A stretch of 64,000 nucleotides of DNA from Sphingomonadales bacterium (GCA_025362295.1 JANYGX010000020.1:1-64000), one strand, 5' to 3'; shown: positions 34,202 through 43,983, numbered from the stretch's first letter. Notes: a model not told the origin generated them from the sequence alone. Numbers and translations: made by a program.

Positions 34202-35455
34202 ATGAACAATTTTAAATGCCGTGTTGCCATTTTGCTGCTCTCCAGCGTTACAGCTATATCAATCGTGCTGCCTCTTCAGGCTGCGGATAAAAAGCAGGAA
34301 GCATCGGCACCAAAAGGCAAGTTTACTCCGGCAGTGCAGAAGGTTCTGGTGGATGTGCAAAAGCTTACCAATGATAAAAATTTTGAAGCCGCCAAAACTA
34401 AACTTGCAGAGGCAGAGGCCGTGCATCCGCGAAACAGTTACGATGATTTTTTCATCGCTCAATTACGCATTAATATAGGCCAATCTCTTAAAGACACCGC
34501 TTATACCAGACCAGCTCTTGAAACATTTGCCACCAATGAATTTACGCCAGCAGATACGCGCAAAACTGTTGTGACCATTTTGATGCAGACAACCTATCAG
34601 GACCGGGATTATGCAAAAGCAAAATCCTACGCCGACACGCTGACCAAGCTGGAGCCAACAAACCCTGAGCCTTCGCTGCTGCTTGGCCAGATTTATCAAA
34701 ATGATAAAAACTACGCTGAGGCTGATAATAATTTCAGTACAGCGATCCGGTTGACAGAAGCTTCAGGTAAACCGGTGCCGGAAGATTATTATGTGCGGCT
34801 GGCTGAATCGCGTCAGCAGGCTAAGTCACCCCAGACTGAAGACGTGTTGCGCCAACTGGTTTCTAAATACCCAACAGCAAAAAATTGGCAATATTTGATT
34901 TCCTCATTTCAGGTGAGGACAAAACTTGCCGGTGGTCCTGGTCTTGACGTTTACCGGTTGATGGCTGTTACAGGCACACTCACCAAGTCTGACGACTATA
35001 TAGAATATGCAGAGTCAGCAAAATCAGCCGGTACACCAGGCGAAGCAAAATCTGTGCTCGAAAAAGCCACGGCTGCAGGTTCAATTTCGGCGCGCGATAA
35101 AGCCACTGCAGCATCCGATCTCACGATTTTCCGCGCACTTGCAGCAGCTGACCAGAAAACTTTAGGGGCCTTTGCCATTCAGGCCAAAGCATCACCCGGT
35201 GGTGATCTTGCTGTCATCGCCGGTAATTCTTACTTGGGTTATGGCGACAATGCCAAAGCGATAGAACTGTACAAGCTTGCGATCAGCAAAGGTGGATTTG
35301 TAAAGAAAACAGCGGCTGTGGCCAATCTGCGTCTTGGTATCGCGCAGTTCAGGGCTGGTGACAAACCAGCAGCCTTGGCGACCTTTGCCGGATTTAAGTC
35401 AAGCGACGCCAACATGAATGATCTCGCAGCGTTGTGGGCTATTGCCATAAAGTGA
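34202..35455 (+). CDS. Periplasmic TPR protein of the TonB/ExbBD locus
   Basis: The 417-residue product has a signal peptide (RVAILLLSSVTAISIVLPLQA) and a tetratricopeptide-type solenoid. Units include YAKAKSYADTLTKLEPTNPE, LLGQIYQNDKNYAEADNNF and YLGYGDNAKAIELYKLA. TPR proteins are often encoded just after TonB-ExbB-ExbD-ExbD in alphaproteobacteria and are proposed to assist Ton-dependent uptake; the exact role is not established. Its C-terminus is shared with the stand-alone protein at 21087-22196. AAAAAGGAAAA precedes the ATG. Confidence 0.87.
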   Translation: MNNFKCRVAILLLSSVTAISIVLPLQAADKKQEASAPKGKFTPAVQKVLVDVQKLTNDKNFEAAKTKLAEAEAVHPRNSYDDFFIAQLRINIGQSLKDTAYTRPALETFATNEFTPADTRKTVVTILMQTTYQDRDYAKAKSYADTLTKLEPTNPEPSLLLGQIYQNDKNYAEADNNFSTAIRLTEASGKPVPEDYYVRLAESRQQAKSPQTEDVLRQLVSKYPTAKNWQYLISSFQVRTKLAGGPGLDVYRLMAVTGTLTKSDDYIEYAESAKSAGTPGEAKSVLEKATAAGSISARDKATAASDLTIFRALAAADQKTLGAFAIQAKASPGGDLAVIAGNSYLGYGDNAKAIELYKLAISKGGFVKKTAAVANLRLGIAQFRAGDKPAALATFAGFKSSDANMNDLAALWAIAIK

Positions 35456-36699
35456 CAACACTCACGGCGTCAGTTTCAGCACCGGGCATTGACAAGCGCA
35501 CCAGATTCACAATTCTGGTCGCAGCGCTCGGCTACATGGTGGATGTTTTCGACTTGATTTTGTTCACGTTGCTTCGCAAGCCAAGCCTTGAATCGCTTGG
35601 CGTCGCGGCCAGTGACATGAAATCCACTGGCGTTTTCCTGCTCAATTGGCAAATGGCGGGCTTTATTATTGGCGGGATTTTATGGGGCGTGCTGGGCGAC
35701 AAGCGTGGCCGCCTGTCCGTGCTGCTCGGGTCAATCCTGATGTATTCTCTCGCCAATATTGCCAACGGCTTTGTTGGTGATGTCACAACCTACGCCGCGC
35801 TGCGTTTTATAGCAGGCATAGGGCTTGCCGGTGAAATTGGTGCGGGTGTTGCTTTGGCGTCTGAGTTGTTGCCACAAAAATATCGTGGCTGGGGTACTGT
35901 TATTATTGCCGTCACTGGTCTTGCCGGCGCCATAGTTGCTGCTTTGTTTGCCGAAGACATGGGCTGGCGCCATGCCTATATTGCTGGCGGGGTGATGGGG
36001 CTCGCGTTGCTTGTGTTGCGTTTATCCGTGCGCGAGTCTGCGCTGTTTGAAAAAACCAAAACAATCGATGTTTCCAGAGGCAACCTGATCAAATTTGTAA
36101 CAACGCCAAGGCTGGTTGCTAAACTTGTGTTGGTAACGCTTGTTGGCGTTCCAATCTGGTTTGCAATCGGCATCATCGTAACGTTTACACCCGAGCTGTC
36201 GAAAGCCATGGCGATGTCGCCGCTACCCAAAGTTTCGGGTGCTGTGCTCTGGGTATATGTTGGGCTGGCCATAGGCGGTGTTATGATGGGAAGCCTTAGC
36301 CAGCTTTGGGAATCGCGCAAGCGAGCTATTTTCCTGTCGCTGGCACTCACAGCCATTGCCGTGCTTGGCTACGCAAAATTCGCCAGCACATCGATAACGT
36401 ATTATTACAGTATGGTCGCTATTTTAGGTGTGAGTGTTGGCTACTGGTGCATGTTTCTGCAACTGGCTGCCGAGCAGTTTGGCACGAATTACCGTTCAAC
36501 GGCGGCGAGCTCAGCTCCCAATCTAGTGCGCGGCACAACCATACCTATGGCCTTGGCATTTCAGGCTTTGGGAGTGCATTACGGCACTTTAAATGCGGCT
36601 TACATTGTTGGTGGTATAGCTTTGGTGGTTGCCACGATTGCTTTATCCTTGCTGCAAGAAACTTTTCATCGCGATCTGGATTTTGTAGAGCAGATATAG
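35452..36699 (+). CDS. MFS transporter (sugar/metabolite symporter-like)
   Basis: This roughly 415-residue protein has about twelve membrane segments. The MFS loop motif between helices 2 and 3 reads GVLGDKRGRLSVL, and helix 4 has RFIAGIGLAGEIGAGVAL. A GTG overlapping the upstream TPR stop (GTGA) is taken as the start; a GTG 18 bp further upstream is also possible, and neither has a clear ribosome site. The 4-nt overlap implies co-translation with the TPR protein. It may move the substrate onward across the inner membrane after Ton-dependent uptake. The substrate is unknown. Confidence 0.85.
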   Translation: MTTLTASVSAPGIDKRTRFTILVAALGYMVDVFDLILFTLLRKPSLESLGVAASDMKSTGVFLLNWQMAGFIIGGILWGVLGDKRGRLSVLLGSILMYSLANIANGFVGDVTTYAALRFIAGIGLAGEIGAGVALASELLPQKYRGWGTVIIAVTGLAGAIVAALFAEDMGWRHAYIAGGVMGLALLVLRLSVRESALFEKTKTIDVSRGNLIKFVTTPRLVAKLVLVTLVGVPIWFAIGIIVTFTPELSKAMAMSPLPKVSGAVLWVYVGLAIGGVMMGSLSQLWESRKRAIFLSLALTAIAVLGYAKFASTSITYYYSMVAILGVSVGYWCMFLQLAAEQFGTNYRSTAASSAPNLVRGTTIPMALAFQALGVHYGTLNAAYIVGGIALVVATIALSLLQETFHRDLDFVEQI

Positions 36700-36774
36700 C
36701 TGGAACCGTAAAAATTGACTGCTTTCCTCTATCATGAACAATCAACTCACAAACCTTTAAATCCTTTTTATCCA

Positions 36775-37518
36775 TCACATGCCCACGGTGTAGTCTTTCC
36801 AACCATGGGCTGTTAATATCTCAAGTGGCTGAAAGCGGGTTTTGTAACCCATTTTCTGAGAGCCTTTTACCCAATAGCCAAGATATACATATGGCTTGTT
36901 TTCCATAACCGCGCGCAAGAGATGATCGAGAATGATGAACGTACCGAGTCCGCGCTTTGTCAGCGATGTATCATAAAACGAGTAGACCATGGATAACCCG
37001 TCATTCAGTGTGTCGGTGATGCAAACACCGATCAAGCGACCGAGCGTGCCATCAGCATTTGTGGTTTCTCGATATTCATAAACCACAGTATCAACCGGCG
37101 ACCGTTCAACCATATCAGCGTAGTCAAACTGATCCATATTGGACATGCCACCCATAGGGTGACGATCTGCCAGATAATATTTGAGAAGGCCATATTGCTC
37201 TTCTGTGCTCCAGGCTTCGCAAGCATAGACATCAACGTCAGCATTGCGCCGAATGATACGCCGCATGGTGGCGCTCGGCATGAAATCGTTGGAACGAACA
37301 CGAACAGATACACAAGCGACACAGCCTTCACACGAAGGTCGATACGCAACATTCTGGCTGCGTCTGAATCCGGCTTGGCTGAGTGCTTCTAAGTAGCCTG
37401 GAGCACTATCGCCATTCAGTACTGTGAATAATTTTCGTTCTTGTTTGTTGGCAAGATACGGACAGGGGCTTGGAGCCGTCACAAAGAATCGTGGAAATTT
37501 GAGAGCGAGGTCAGTCAT
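36775..37518 (-). CDS. bpt: Aspartate/glutamate leucyltransferase Bpt (N-end rule)
   Basis: This aminoacyl-tRNA protein transferase adds leucine to N-terminal Asp or Glu, marking proteins for ClpS-ClpAP. The ATG before TDLALKFPRFFVT is used because the conserved family start begins there. The Cys-rich motif in YRPSCEGCVACVSVRV, the N-terminal CPYL and the segment YSFYDTSLTKRGLGTFIILD are all present. At about 247 residues it has the Bpt length. No clpS is in the window. Confidence 0.93.
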   Translation of the reverse strand: MTDLALKFPRFFVTAPSPCPYLANKQERKLFTVLNGDSAPGYLEALSQAGFRRSQNVAYRPSCEGCVACVSVRVRSNDFMPSATMRRIIRRNADVDVYACEAWSTEEQYGLLKYYLADRHPMGGMSNMDQFDYADMVERSPVDTVVYEYRETTNADGTLGRLIGVCITDTLNDGLSMVYSFYDTSLTKRGLGTFIILDHLLRAVMENKPYVYLGYWVKGSQKMGYKTRFQPLEILTAHGWKDYTVGM

Positions 37519-37596
37519 ATATATTTGTAAATTGCATCCAACTTCAGACATCGCAACTATAAACACGTTGTGACTTTTGAACAGACGAAAGCAAGG

Positions 37597-38535
37597 TTAA
37601 TGCTTGGAGAAGTGTGATCCGGCACCAAAATTAGGCGCAACAACGGGTGCCTCGCGTAACAAAATAATGGTAATCCGGCGATTTTCTGCTCTGTTTTTAT
37701 TGTCAGGATAGAGCGGATCACCCGAGCCTTTACCGGTGACTTCGGCGATTCGGTCATTGCTGACGCTTGCAGCGCTGAGTATGCGCCTCGCTGCGTTGGC
37801 ACGGTCAGCTGAAAGTTCCCAGTTGGAATATTGTGTTGAAGATCCCCCTGCCGAGTCCGTGTGCCCCTGGATGGCAATACGGTTGGGCATGTGAGAAACA
37901 ATACCACCAATAAGGCGCACGAGTGTTACGGAAAAAGGGTACATTTCGGCTTTACCAGAATGAAACATTGGCCGTTGGTCAACGTCAGTCAGATGAATGC
38001 GCAAGCCTTCCGGTGTTTGCTCAAGCACCAGCTGGTCCTGATACTGCGACAGTTCGGATGTTTGCTGTATGGCTGTTTTAATGTCAGCCTCTGCCCACAA
38101 CATTTCACTGTCAATAGATTGCGGGGGCATTTTAGCTTCCCAGTTGGAGCCTGAATCGTTCTTGTCGCTGGATTGCCCGCTATGGTCGTCATCACTGTTG
38201 GCGGCTGCAGTTGCAGCGGCCATAGCCACGGTGATTGACCCAGCAGATTTTGCGCCCTTGGTTTCAGCTGCCGTACCGCCCAGAATGCCGCCTGAGCCTG
38301 ATGAATTTGACATTGTTGCTGTTGACGGCGTGAAATAATCTGCAATGCCGTGCAAGGTTACTTTATCAGAAACAGTGAGCAACCATAGTAACATGAAGAA
38401 GGCCATCATGGCTGTGGTAAAATCAGCATAGGCCACTTTCCATGCGCCGCTATGGCGATGTGCAACCACACGTGATTTTTTCACACGTCGTATAATGACG
38501 GGCCTGAGGTCCGATTTGTTATTGCCGCGTGCCAT
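37597..38535 (-). CDS. motB: MotB-like stator protein with OmpA-type C-terminus, no adjacent MotA
   Basis: This 312-residue protein has the basic cytoplasmic N-terminus and the single MotB membrane helix in GAWKVAYADFTTAMMAFFML, with the proton-binding aspartate. A long Ser/Ala/Gly-rich linker (about residues 75-130) leads to an OmpA-like peptidoglycan-binding domain with IAIQGHTDSAGG and LSADRANAARRIL. MotB normally forms the flagellar stator with MotA, but no motA or flagellar gene is nearby. It may belong to a split flagellar regulon. Confidence 0.9.
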   Translation of the reverse strand: MARGNNKSDLRPVIIRRVKKSRVVAHRHSGAWKVAYADFTTAMMAFFMLLWLLTVSDKVTLHGIADYFTPSTATMSNSSGSGGILGGTAAETKGAKSAGSITVAMAAATAAANSDDDHSGQSSDKNDSGSNWEAKMPPQSIDSEMLWAEADIKTAIQQTSELSQYQDQLVLEQTPEGLRIHLTDVDQRPMFHSGKAEMYPFSVTLVRLIGGIVSHMPNRIAIQGHTDSAGGSSTQYSNWELSADRANAARRILSAASVSNDRIAEVTGKGSGDPLYPDNKNRAENRRITIILLREAPVVAPNFGAGSHFSKH

Positions 38536-38694
38536 TGTCCGGGTCGAATCCTTCTGACTCTACAGCCAGTGTTATAAATTGAATGATCTTAAGGAAGGCT
38601 TGAGATCATAAAAATATTGTTGGTAAACAATATGTTAGGCTTATTGTTGGTTAATGCTGCATTGACTTTGAATTTGGCAGGGTATTGCAGCTCA

Positions 38695-39492
38695 TTAAGC
38701 AGCAAGTTTTACAAAAGCACGCGACGACGTTAAGCGCAATTTAAGGGATGACCCTGCCGCCGCTTCAAAACTCTCGCCATCCAGCTTGGCTGCCGGATTA
38801 TTACCTTCAAAGCGTATCTCATCACTATGGCGTTCGTGCACGCCGCTTATTTTAATTGAATGTCTGCAACTCAGCTCGGCTTTGATTTTTGCAAGCCATC
38901 CGCGCTCAATACCAACAAAGTGTAATTGGCCGTTGTTTGTTTGTGTTGATGTGGAAATAGCCACAGAGGCAAAGCAATTTTTTATAATCTCATTCTTGCA
39001 CAGGATAATGTGCATGGGTTGTTGTGTGCACTGTACAACAACATTTGTGCCAATCACACTACGGAGTCGCTTGCCATCATCAAGAGCTATAAGATTGCGG
39101 TTGATGACGTGCTTTTCAAGTTTGCCCTGGTTTACAAGATTACAGATTCGTTCAAGTGTCTGCATCGGCTTGCCAGCCATAGTGTAGTCACCAGAAATTG
39201 AACTTTTTTTACCATTAGAAAGAATAGCCAGCGGTAAAGATTTGTGAGACAGCAGTGGTTGATCGTGGACAAGGGAAGTAAGCACGGCCTGCACGGTTCC
39301 ATCGCCACCGTTGATAACGATAACATCGGGTTCGGAGCGTGCTATGAGCGCTAGCGCATCGGGAACTTCGCCAGTGTGAGCAATTTCGACATGAAATATG
39401 TTAGAGTGTGCTGAAATAAAGCTACGAATACGAGGCAATAATTTCACCAATCCGGTTGACTTCGTATTTGATAGCAGAGCGACAATCGCCAT
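38695..39492 (-). CDS. Diacylglycerol kinase-like (lipid kinase) protein
   Basis: The 265-residue protein begins with IVALLSNTKSTG and has the DAGK catalytic signature VIVINGGDGTVQAVL near residue 60. The LAILSNGKKSS segment replaces the more usual P-G-G/T-N-D core. The C-terminal half is poorly conserved. The protein is shorter than full YegS/DgkB-type lipid kinases, so activity is uncertain. It may phosphorylate diacylglycerol or a similar lipid. It is divergent from lptF. Confidence 0.75.
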   Translation of the reverse strand: MAIVALLSNTKSTGLVKLLPRIRSFISAHSNIFHVEIAHTGEVPDALALIARSEPDVIVINGGDGTVQAVLTSLVHDQPLLSHKSLPLAILSNGKKSSISGDYTMAGKPMQTLERICNLVNQGKLEKHVINRNLIALDDGKRLRSVIGTNVVVQCTQQPMHIILCKNEIIKNCFASVAISTSTQTNNGQLHFVGIERGWLAKIKAELSCRHSIKISGVHERHSDEIRFEGNNPAAKLDGESFEAAAGSSLKLRLTSSRAFVKLAA

Positions 39493-39658
39493 ATAAACAC
39501 CAGTCCCTGAGGATTTTTATTTGTTATGAACCACACGAGAAATTAGTCCTAATCAAGGTAGATAAGTAAATAACTTTCTCTTGCGGCTGAATTTTGTTCG
39601 CTTGCAGGCAAAATCACGATATGTAATTAGAGTTTAGACTTTAAGGCCGCACAATTTC

Positions 39659-40888
39659 ATGCGTTTGACCAAAATCGATCGATACATAGCGGGAATGATC
39701 TTTGTTCCCATGGTCGGTACGCTGGTCATTGCTGCCATGCTGTTGTTGCTTGATAAAATGCTGAAACTATTTGATTTTGTTGTTAATGAAGGTGGCCCGG
39801 TCACGGTCGTATGGCGCATGCTGGGGAATTTGATCCCGCAATATCTTGCGCTGGGTGTTCCTATAGGGTTGTTTCTGGGCGTACTTCTCGCATTTCGAAA
39901 ACTCGCTATAAACTCTGAACTGGATAGTCTTATTAGCAGTGGCATACCCTACGCACGCCTGCTGAGGGTACCTATGCTTTTTGCCATCGGACTCGTCGGG
40001 ATCAATCTGGTTTTGGTGGGTTACATTCAACCGGTTGCCAGGGCAACATACGAAGGGTTGGTCTTCGATCTGCGCTCTGGAGCTTTTGGTGCAAGCGTAA
40101 AAATCGGTGAATTCGTCAAATTTGGCAAAGATGTGACATTGCGGATTGATGAAAGCCATAATCAAGGCACTGATCTGCGCGGTATATTCGCCAGAGTGAG
40201 TAATGGTAATGGTGAAAATCTTGTTATCAATGCCGTGCGCGGAACATTCTTATCATCTGATAATCCAAATATCATTTTGTTTCGCCTGACAGATGGAATT
40301 ATGCTGCAAACAAACAGCAAATGGAGTTCGCCCCGGCAACTTACTTTTGCACAGCATGATTTTCCAATCAATTTGCCCAAGATGAATGGTTTGCAGCCGG
40401 AGAGTGTTAAAGAACTCGAAATGACAATCCCGCAACTTCTGAAAACTATCAATGATCCGCATCAAGATAAAACACTTCGCATGAAATCGTCCGCCAGTTT
40501 TTACCGGCGTGTGGTACAATCTCTGGTTATGCTCTTTTTACCTTTTCTCGGCATAGCGTTTGCTGTGCCACCGAAAAGATCAGGCAGTGCGATTGGGGTG
40601 TTTGCAGGCATTGTGGTGCTGGTGACATATAACAAGATATCCGAGGCTCTAGAAAAAATCAGTGTGCATTCCGACGTTTTGCCGCCAAGCGTCGTGCAAA
40701 TTGTGCCATTTATTTTGTTCGGCTGGTTTTGTTATCATATGTATCATATTTTAGCGCATGATGTTGCGGGGCAACCGCTTGCAGCCCTTGAGCGTTCGAC
40801 GACATTGGCTGCCAGAATGCTGGTATCCGTGTTCGGGCCTCTGGCGCGTCGCTTGGGCATGCTGCCTCCTGACGTTGCGCGCAGCTGA
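39659..40888 (+). CDS. lptF: LPS export ABC transporter permease LptF
   Basis: LptF with LptG and LptB extracts LPS from the inner membrane. The 409-residue protein has the YjgP/YjgQ pattern. Membrane segments near residues 10-30, 50-75 and 95-120 are followed by a periplasmic jellyroll domain of about 150 residues and three C-terminal membrane segments. The conserved starts RYIAGMIFVPMVGTLVIAAM and PLGIAFAVPPKRSGSAIGVF-like stretch are seen. The stop overlaps the next gene by one base. Confidence 0.93.
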   Translation: MRLTKIDRYIAGMIFVPMVGTLVIAAMLLLLDKMLKLFDFVVNEGGPVTVVWRMLGNLIPQYLALGVPIGLFLGVLLAFRKLAINSELDSLISSGIPYARLLRVPMLFAIGLVGINLVLVGYIQPVARATYEGLVFDLRSGAFGASVKIGEFVKFGKDVTLRIDESHNQGTDLRGIFARVSNGNGENLVINAVRGTFLSSDNPNIILFRLTDGIMLQTNSKWSSPRQLTFAQHDFPINLPKMNGLQPESVKELEMTIPQLLKTINDPHQDKTLRMKSSASFYRRVVQSLVMLFLPFLGIAFAVPPKRSGSAIGVFAGIVVLVTYNKISEALEKISVHSDVLPPSVVQIVPFILFGWFCYHMYHILAHDVAGQPLAALERSTTLAARMLVSVFGPLARRLGMLPPDVARS

Positions 40889-41991
40889 TGTTTCCATCAC
40901 GCACACTTGCTTTTTATATGGCCAGAATGTTTCTGGTCCGATTTGCAGCTTTTCTATTGTTGCTGACACTTGTTATTCAATCGCTTGACCTTATCAACGA
41001 GTCCGAAAAAATACTTGTTGTGCCAGGGGCTGGCTATGCGTCTCTTGGTAAATACATGCTTTGGCGTATACCGCAACTGGCGAGCCTGTTTGCGCCGTTT
41101 GCTGTTTTGCTGGCAACATTGCTCACGCTTATGTCGCTCAACCAGAACAGTGAAATCATCATCATGAAGGCCAGCGGTCTATCAGCCCACCAGTTGCTCC
41201 GGCCATTGTTTTTTGCTGCACTGCTGGTTGCCTGTGGTCATTTTATTTTCAATGAGCTCATTTTGGTGCCGTCCACCGCCAAGCTCTCGGCCTGGCAAGC
41301 AACAAATTATGGTGCAAAACTGCCCGAATCTGCTGATATGCCCAAAGCAATCTGGATTATGGATGGCAATAATATTGTGCATGCACGGGATGTTCGTCAG
41401 GAGTCAGGGCAACTGGTGCTGGACCATTTGACTGTCTTTGCCAGACAGCCCACCAACAATGGTCACGGATTTTCACTGGTGTCGCTGACACGTGCAAATA
41501 CCGCGCGACTAATCAATGGAAACTGGCAACTCACGGATATTCATCATACAGATGTTGCCCACCTGAAAACGACCCAAAGCCGCGTGGAAGTCTGGCAAAC
41601 CCATATCCCGCCAGAGCGCTTTATGGCCGTTGCTGTCGACCCCAAGCACGTGAACTTTATGACGCTTTACAGCGCTATTCACAACCTTCAGGCGGGTAAG
41701 CAAACCAAAGATGTGCTAACAGCGGCTCTTAATCATAAGGTAACAGGGCCACTTTCTGCCGTTCTCATGCCGTTGCTCGGCGCGGTGGCAGCATTCGGCG
41801 TGGCCCGCTCCGGCAAGCTTTTTATGCGACTGGTAGTAGGGTTGGTGATAGGTTTTTCTTATTTTGTTGCTGATAACTTTATGGTTGCTATGGGTCAATT
41901 TGGCACAATTCCACCCGTATTGGCGGCATGGGCACCTTTTTTATTATTTTTTCTTATTGGGGAGGCTATTTTGCTCAATTCTGAGGAATAG
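40888..41991 (+). CDS. lptG: LPS export ABC transporter permease LptG
   Basis: This is the 367-residue partner of LptF, with the same fold: N-terminal segment LAFYMARMFLVRFAAFLLLL, a periplasmic jellyroll, and three C-terminal membrane segments including LSAVLMPLLGAVAAFGVARS. TGATG overlap with lptF indicates translational coupling. The cytoplasmic coupling helix is represented by SLNQNSEIIIMKASGLS. The ATPase LptB must be encoded elsewhere. Confidence 0.93.
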   Translation: MFPSRTLAFYMARMFLVRFAAFLLLLTLVIQSLDLINESEKILVVPGAGYASLGKYMLWRIPQLASLFAPFAVLLATLLTLMSLNQNSEIIIMKASGLSAHQLLRPLFFAALLVACGHFIFNELILVPSTAKLSAWQATNYGAKLPESADMPKAIWIMDGNNIVHARDVRQESGQLVLDHLTVFARQPTNNGHGFSLVSLTRANTARLINGNWQLTDIHHTDVAHLKTTQSRVEVWQTHIPPERFMAVAVDPKHVNFMTLYSAIHNLQAGKQTKDVLTAALNHKVTGPLSAVLMPLLGAVAAFGVARSGKLFMRLVVGLVIGFSYFVADNFMVAMGQFGTIPPVLAAWAPFLLFFLIGEAILLNSEE

Positions 41992-42058
41992 CTTCTTAGT
42001 ATTGCCACAGTTATAAGGCATGGTATTATCCTATATGATTAATCTGGAGATAAATTGA

Positions 42059-42835
42059 GTGATGAGCAGTGATACCTTCAAAGTTGGTATGTGGAGCAAG
42101 CGCCACCATCTTGATAAGATGAGTTTGAAAGAACTTGTTGTGGCTTATTTTCAATATTACGCGATTCAGGCTTATCTGATACTTGCGGTTATCAGTGGTT
42201 ACTACGCTTATACGCTGACAACGAGTTGGGCGCGTTCCGGCATCGCCATGATTGTGGCGGTGGTTTCATACCCGCTCGTCTGGTATGCATTACACCGGTT
42301 TGTGCTGCATGGTCGGTGGATGTTCAAATCCCCGCTCACCGCTAAGGCGTGGAAGCGCATTCATTACGACCATCATCAGGATCCCCATCATTTGGAAGTG
42401 TTGTTTGGTGCGCTTTACACCACATTGCCGCCCATTGTGATTGCCACTGTGCCGATCGGCTATATGCTGGGCGGTTTGGGAAGTGCGATGGCAGCGCTCA
42501 GTGCCGGCCTGCTCACGACGTGCTTTTATGAGTTTTGTCACTGCGTGCAGCATCTGTCTTACAAGCCAAAAAACAGGTATATGGCCTTGATGAAAGCGCG
42601 TCATATGGCGCATCATTTTCATGATGAAACCGGTAACTTTGGCATCACCAATTTTATGGCGGATAAACTTTTCGGTACCTTTTACGAGCGCGAGGCGCGC
42701 ACAGTAAAAAGCGAGACTGTGTTTAATCTTGGTTATACACCAGATGTGGCCACGCGTTATCCATGGGTGGCAAGACTGACAGGCGGGGTGGTGGCCATGA
42801 GTCACCCACGCGAGCGTCGTAAACAGTCTGTCTGA
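42059..42835 (+). CDS. Fatty acid hydroxylase / sterol desaturase family membrane protein
   Basis: This is a di-iron membrane oxygenase-like protein of 258 residues. Four histidine clusters fit the metal centre: HRFVLH near residue 78, HYDHHQDPHH near 100, the H-rich CHCVQHLSY, and HMAHHFHDETGNFG near 180. The membrane segments lie between these. Family members hydroxylate fatty acyl chains, sterols or carotenoids, and the substrate here cannot be chosen. Start codons GTG and ATG are adjacent after GGAG. The next gene begins 8 bp later in the same direction. Confidence 0.85.
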   Translation: MMSSDTFKVGMWSKRHHLDKMSLKELVVAYFQYYAIQAYLILAVISGYYAYTLTTSWARSGIAMIVAVVSYPLVWYALHRFVLHGRWMFKSPLTAKAWKRIHYDHHQDPHHLEVLFGALYTTLPPIVIATVPIGYMLGGLGSAMAALSAGLLTTCFYEFCHCVQHLSYKPKNRYMALMKARHMAHHFHDETGNFGITNFMADKLFGTFYEREARTVKSETVFNLGYTPDVATRYPWVARLTGGVVAMSHPRERRKQSV

Positions 42836-42843
42836 TTAAGGCG

Positions 42844-43983
42844 TTGACAACATCGATCATTATTCGCCCCGTTGTTACGGATGCCGACCTTGCGGCATTC
42901 ATAAAACTGCCGTGGACAATTTATAAAAACGACTCGCAATGGGTGCCGCCGCTACTACAGGAACGTCAGGATTTTTTTAATCGCAAAAAAAATCCTTACT
43001 TTGAACATGCAGAGGTGCAACTTTTTTTAGCTGAGCGCGCTGGCATCGTGGTCGGCCGCATATGTGCCCACATCGATAAACTTGTACAGATTCATTATAA
43101 GCCAGGCACCGGACAATGGGGATTGTTTGAATGCGACGACAATCCCGACACAGCAAAAGCTTTGATTGCAGCGGCTGAGGCATGGTTGAAACAGCGGGGC
43201 ATGACACTGTCGCAAGGCCCGATGAGCATGTCTGTCTGGGATGAGCCAGGCTTGCAAGTGAGCGGTTTCGATAAAGCCCCAATATTAATGACTGGCCATC
43301 ACCAGCCACGCTATCAAGCGATGATTGAGCATGCGGGATATGCAAAAATCAAAGACCTCTGGGCCTACGGTCTTGATATCACCAAGCCTATGCCTGAGCG
43401 CATTCAAAAGATTGTTGATGCTGGCGACAAAAACCCGCGCATCACCATTCGCAATGTCAAGAAAAGCGATTATGCGCGTGAAGTTGCTATTATCACAGAT
43501 ATTCTGAACGATGCATGGTCTGACAATTGGGGCTATATTCCGCTCACTGACCGCGAAAAAGAATATGCACCTAAGCAATGGCTGCCGCTGATCACCGAGA
43601 GCTGGGTGAAAATAGCGGAATATGAAGGTGAGGCGGTTGGGTTCATGGTGACGCTGCCAAACCTTAACGAGATGATTGATGATCTTGATGGCAAGCTGTT
43701 TCCGTTTGGCTGGGCAAAATTGCTCTGGCGTTTAAAGCGCAAAAAGGTAAAAGCTGTGCGCGTGCCCATCATGGGTGTGCGTAAATCCATGCAAACCAGC
43801 CGCCACGGTGCGCTGATGGTCTTTATGATGATCGAGCATACCAGACGCACTGTAGCGTCGCAGGGTGGTAAATTTGCCGAACTATCGTGGATACTGGAAG
43901 ATAATGGCGGCATGAACAATATGCTGACCACGATTGGCTGCGAGGTTTATAAAACCTACCGGATTTATGAGCGGGAGATTTAA
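42844..43983 (+). CDS. Large GNAT-like protein (about 380 residues)
   Basis: This is a 379-residue soluble protein with a TTG start. The N-terminal half has GNAT-like features (IIIRPVVTDADLAAFIKLPW, then RAGIVVGRICAHID). The middle has the conserved QGPMSMSVWDEPGLQVSGF segment, and the C-terminal half a second GNAT-like core around YEGEAVGFMVTLPNLNE. This matches a widespread bacterial family annotated as N-acetyltransferase of unknown substrate. Co-transcription with the fatty-acid-hydroxylase-like gene suggests a lipid link, which is inference only. Confidence 0.7.
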   Translation: MTTSIIIRPVVTDADLAAFIKLPWTIYKNDSQWVPPLLQERQDFFNRKKNPYFEHAEVQLFLAERAGIVVGRICAHIDKLVQIHYKPGTGQWGLFECDDNPDTAKALIAAAEAWLKQRGMTLSQGPMSMSVWDEPGLQVSGFDKAPILMTGHHQPRYQAMIEHAGYAKIKDLWAYGLDITKPMPERIQKIVDAGDKNPRITIRNVKKSDYAREVAIITDILNDAWSDNWGYIPLTDREKEYAPKQWLPLITESWVKIAEYEGEAVGFMVTLPNLNEMIDDLDGKLFPFGWAKLLWRLKRKKVKAVRVPIMGVRKSMQTSRHGALMVFMMIEHTRRTVASQGGKFAELSWILEDNGGMNNMLTTIGCEVYKTYRIYEREI

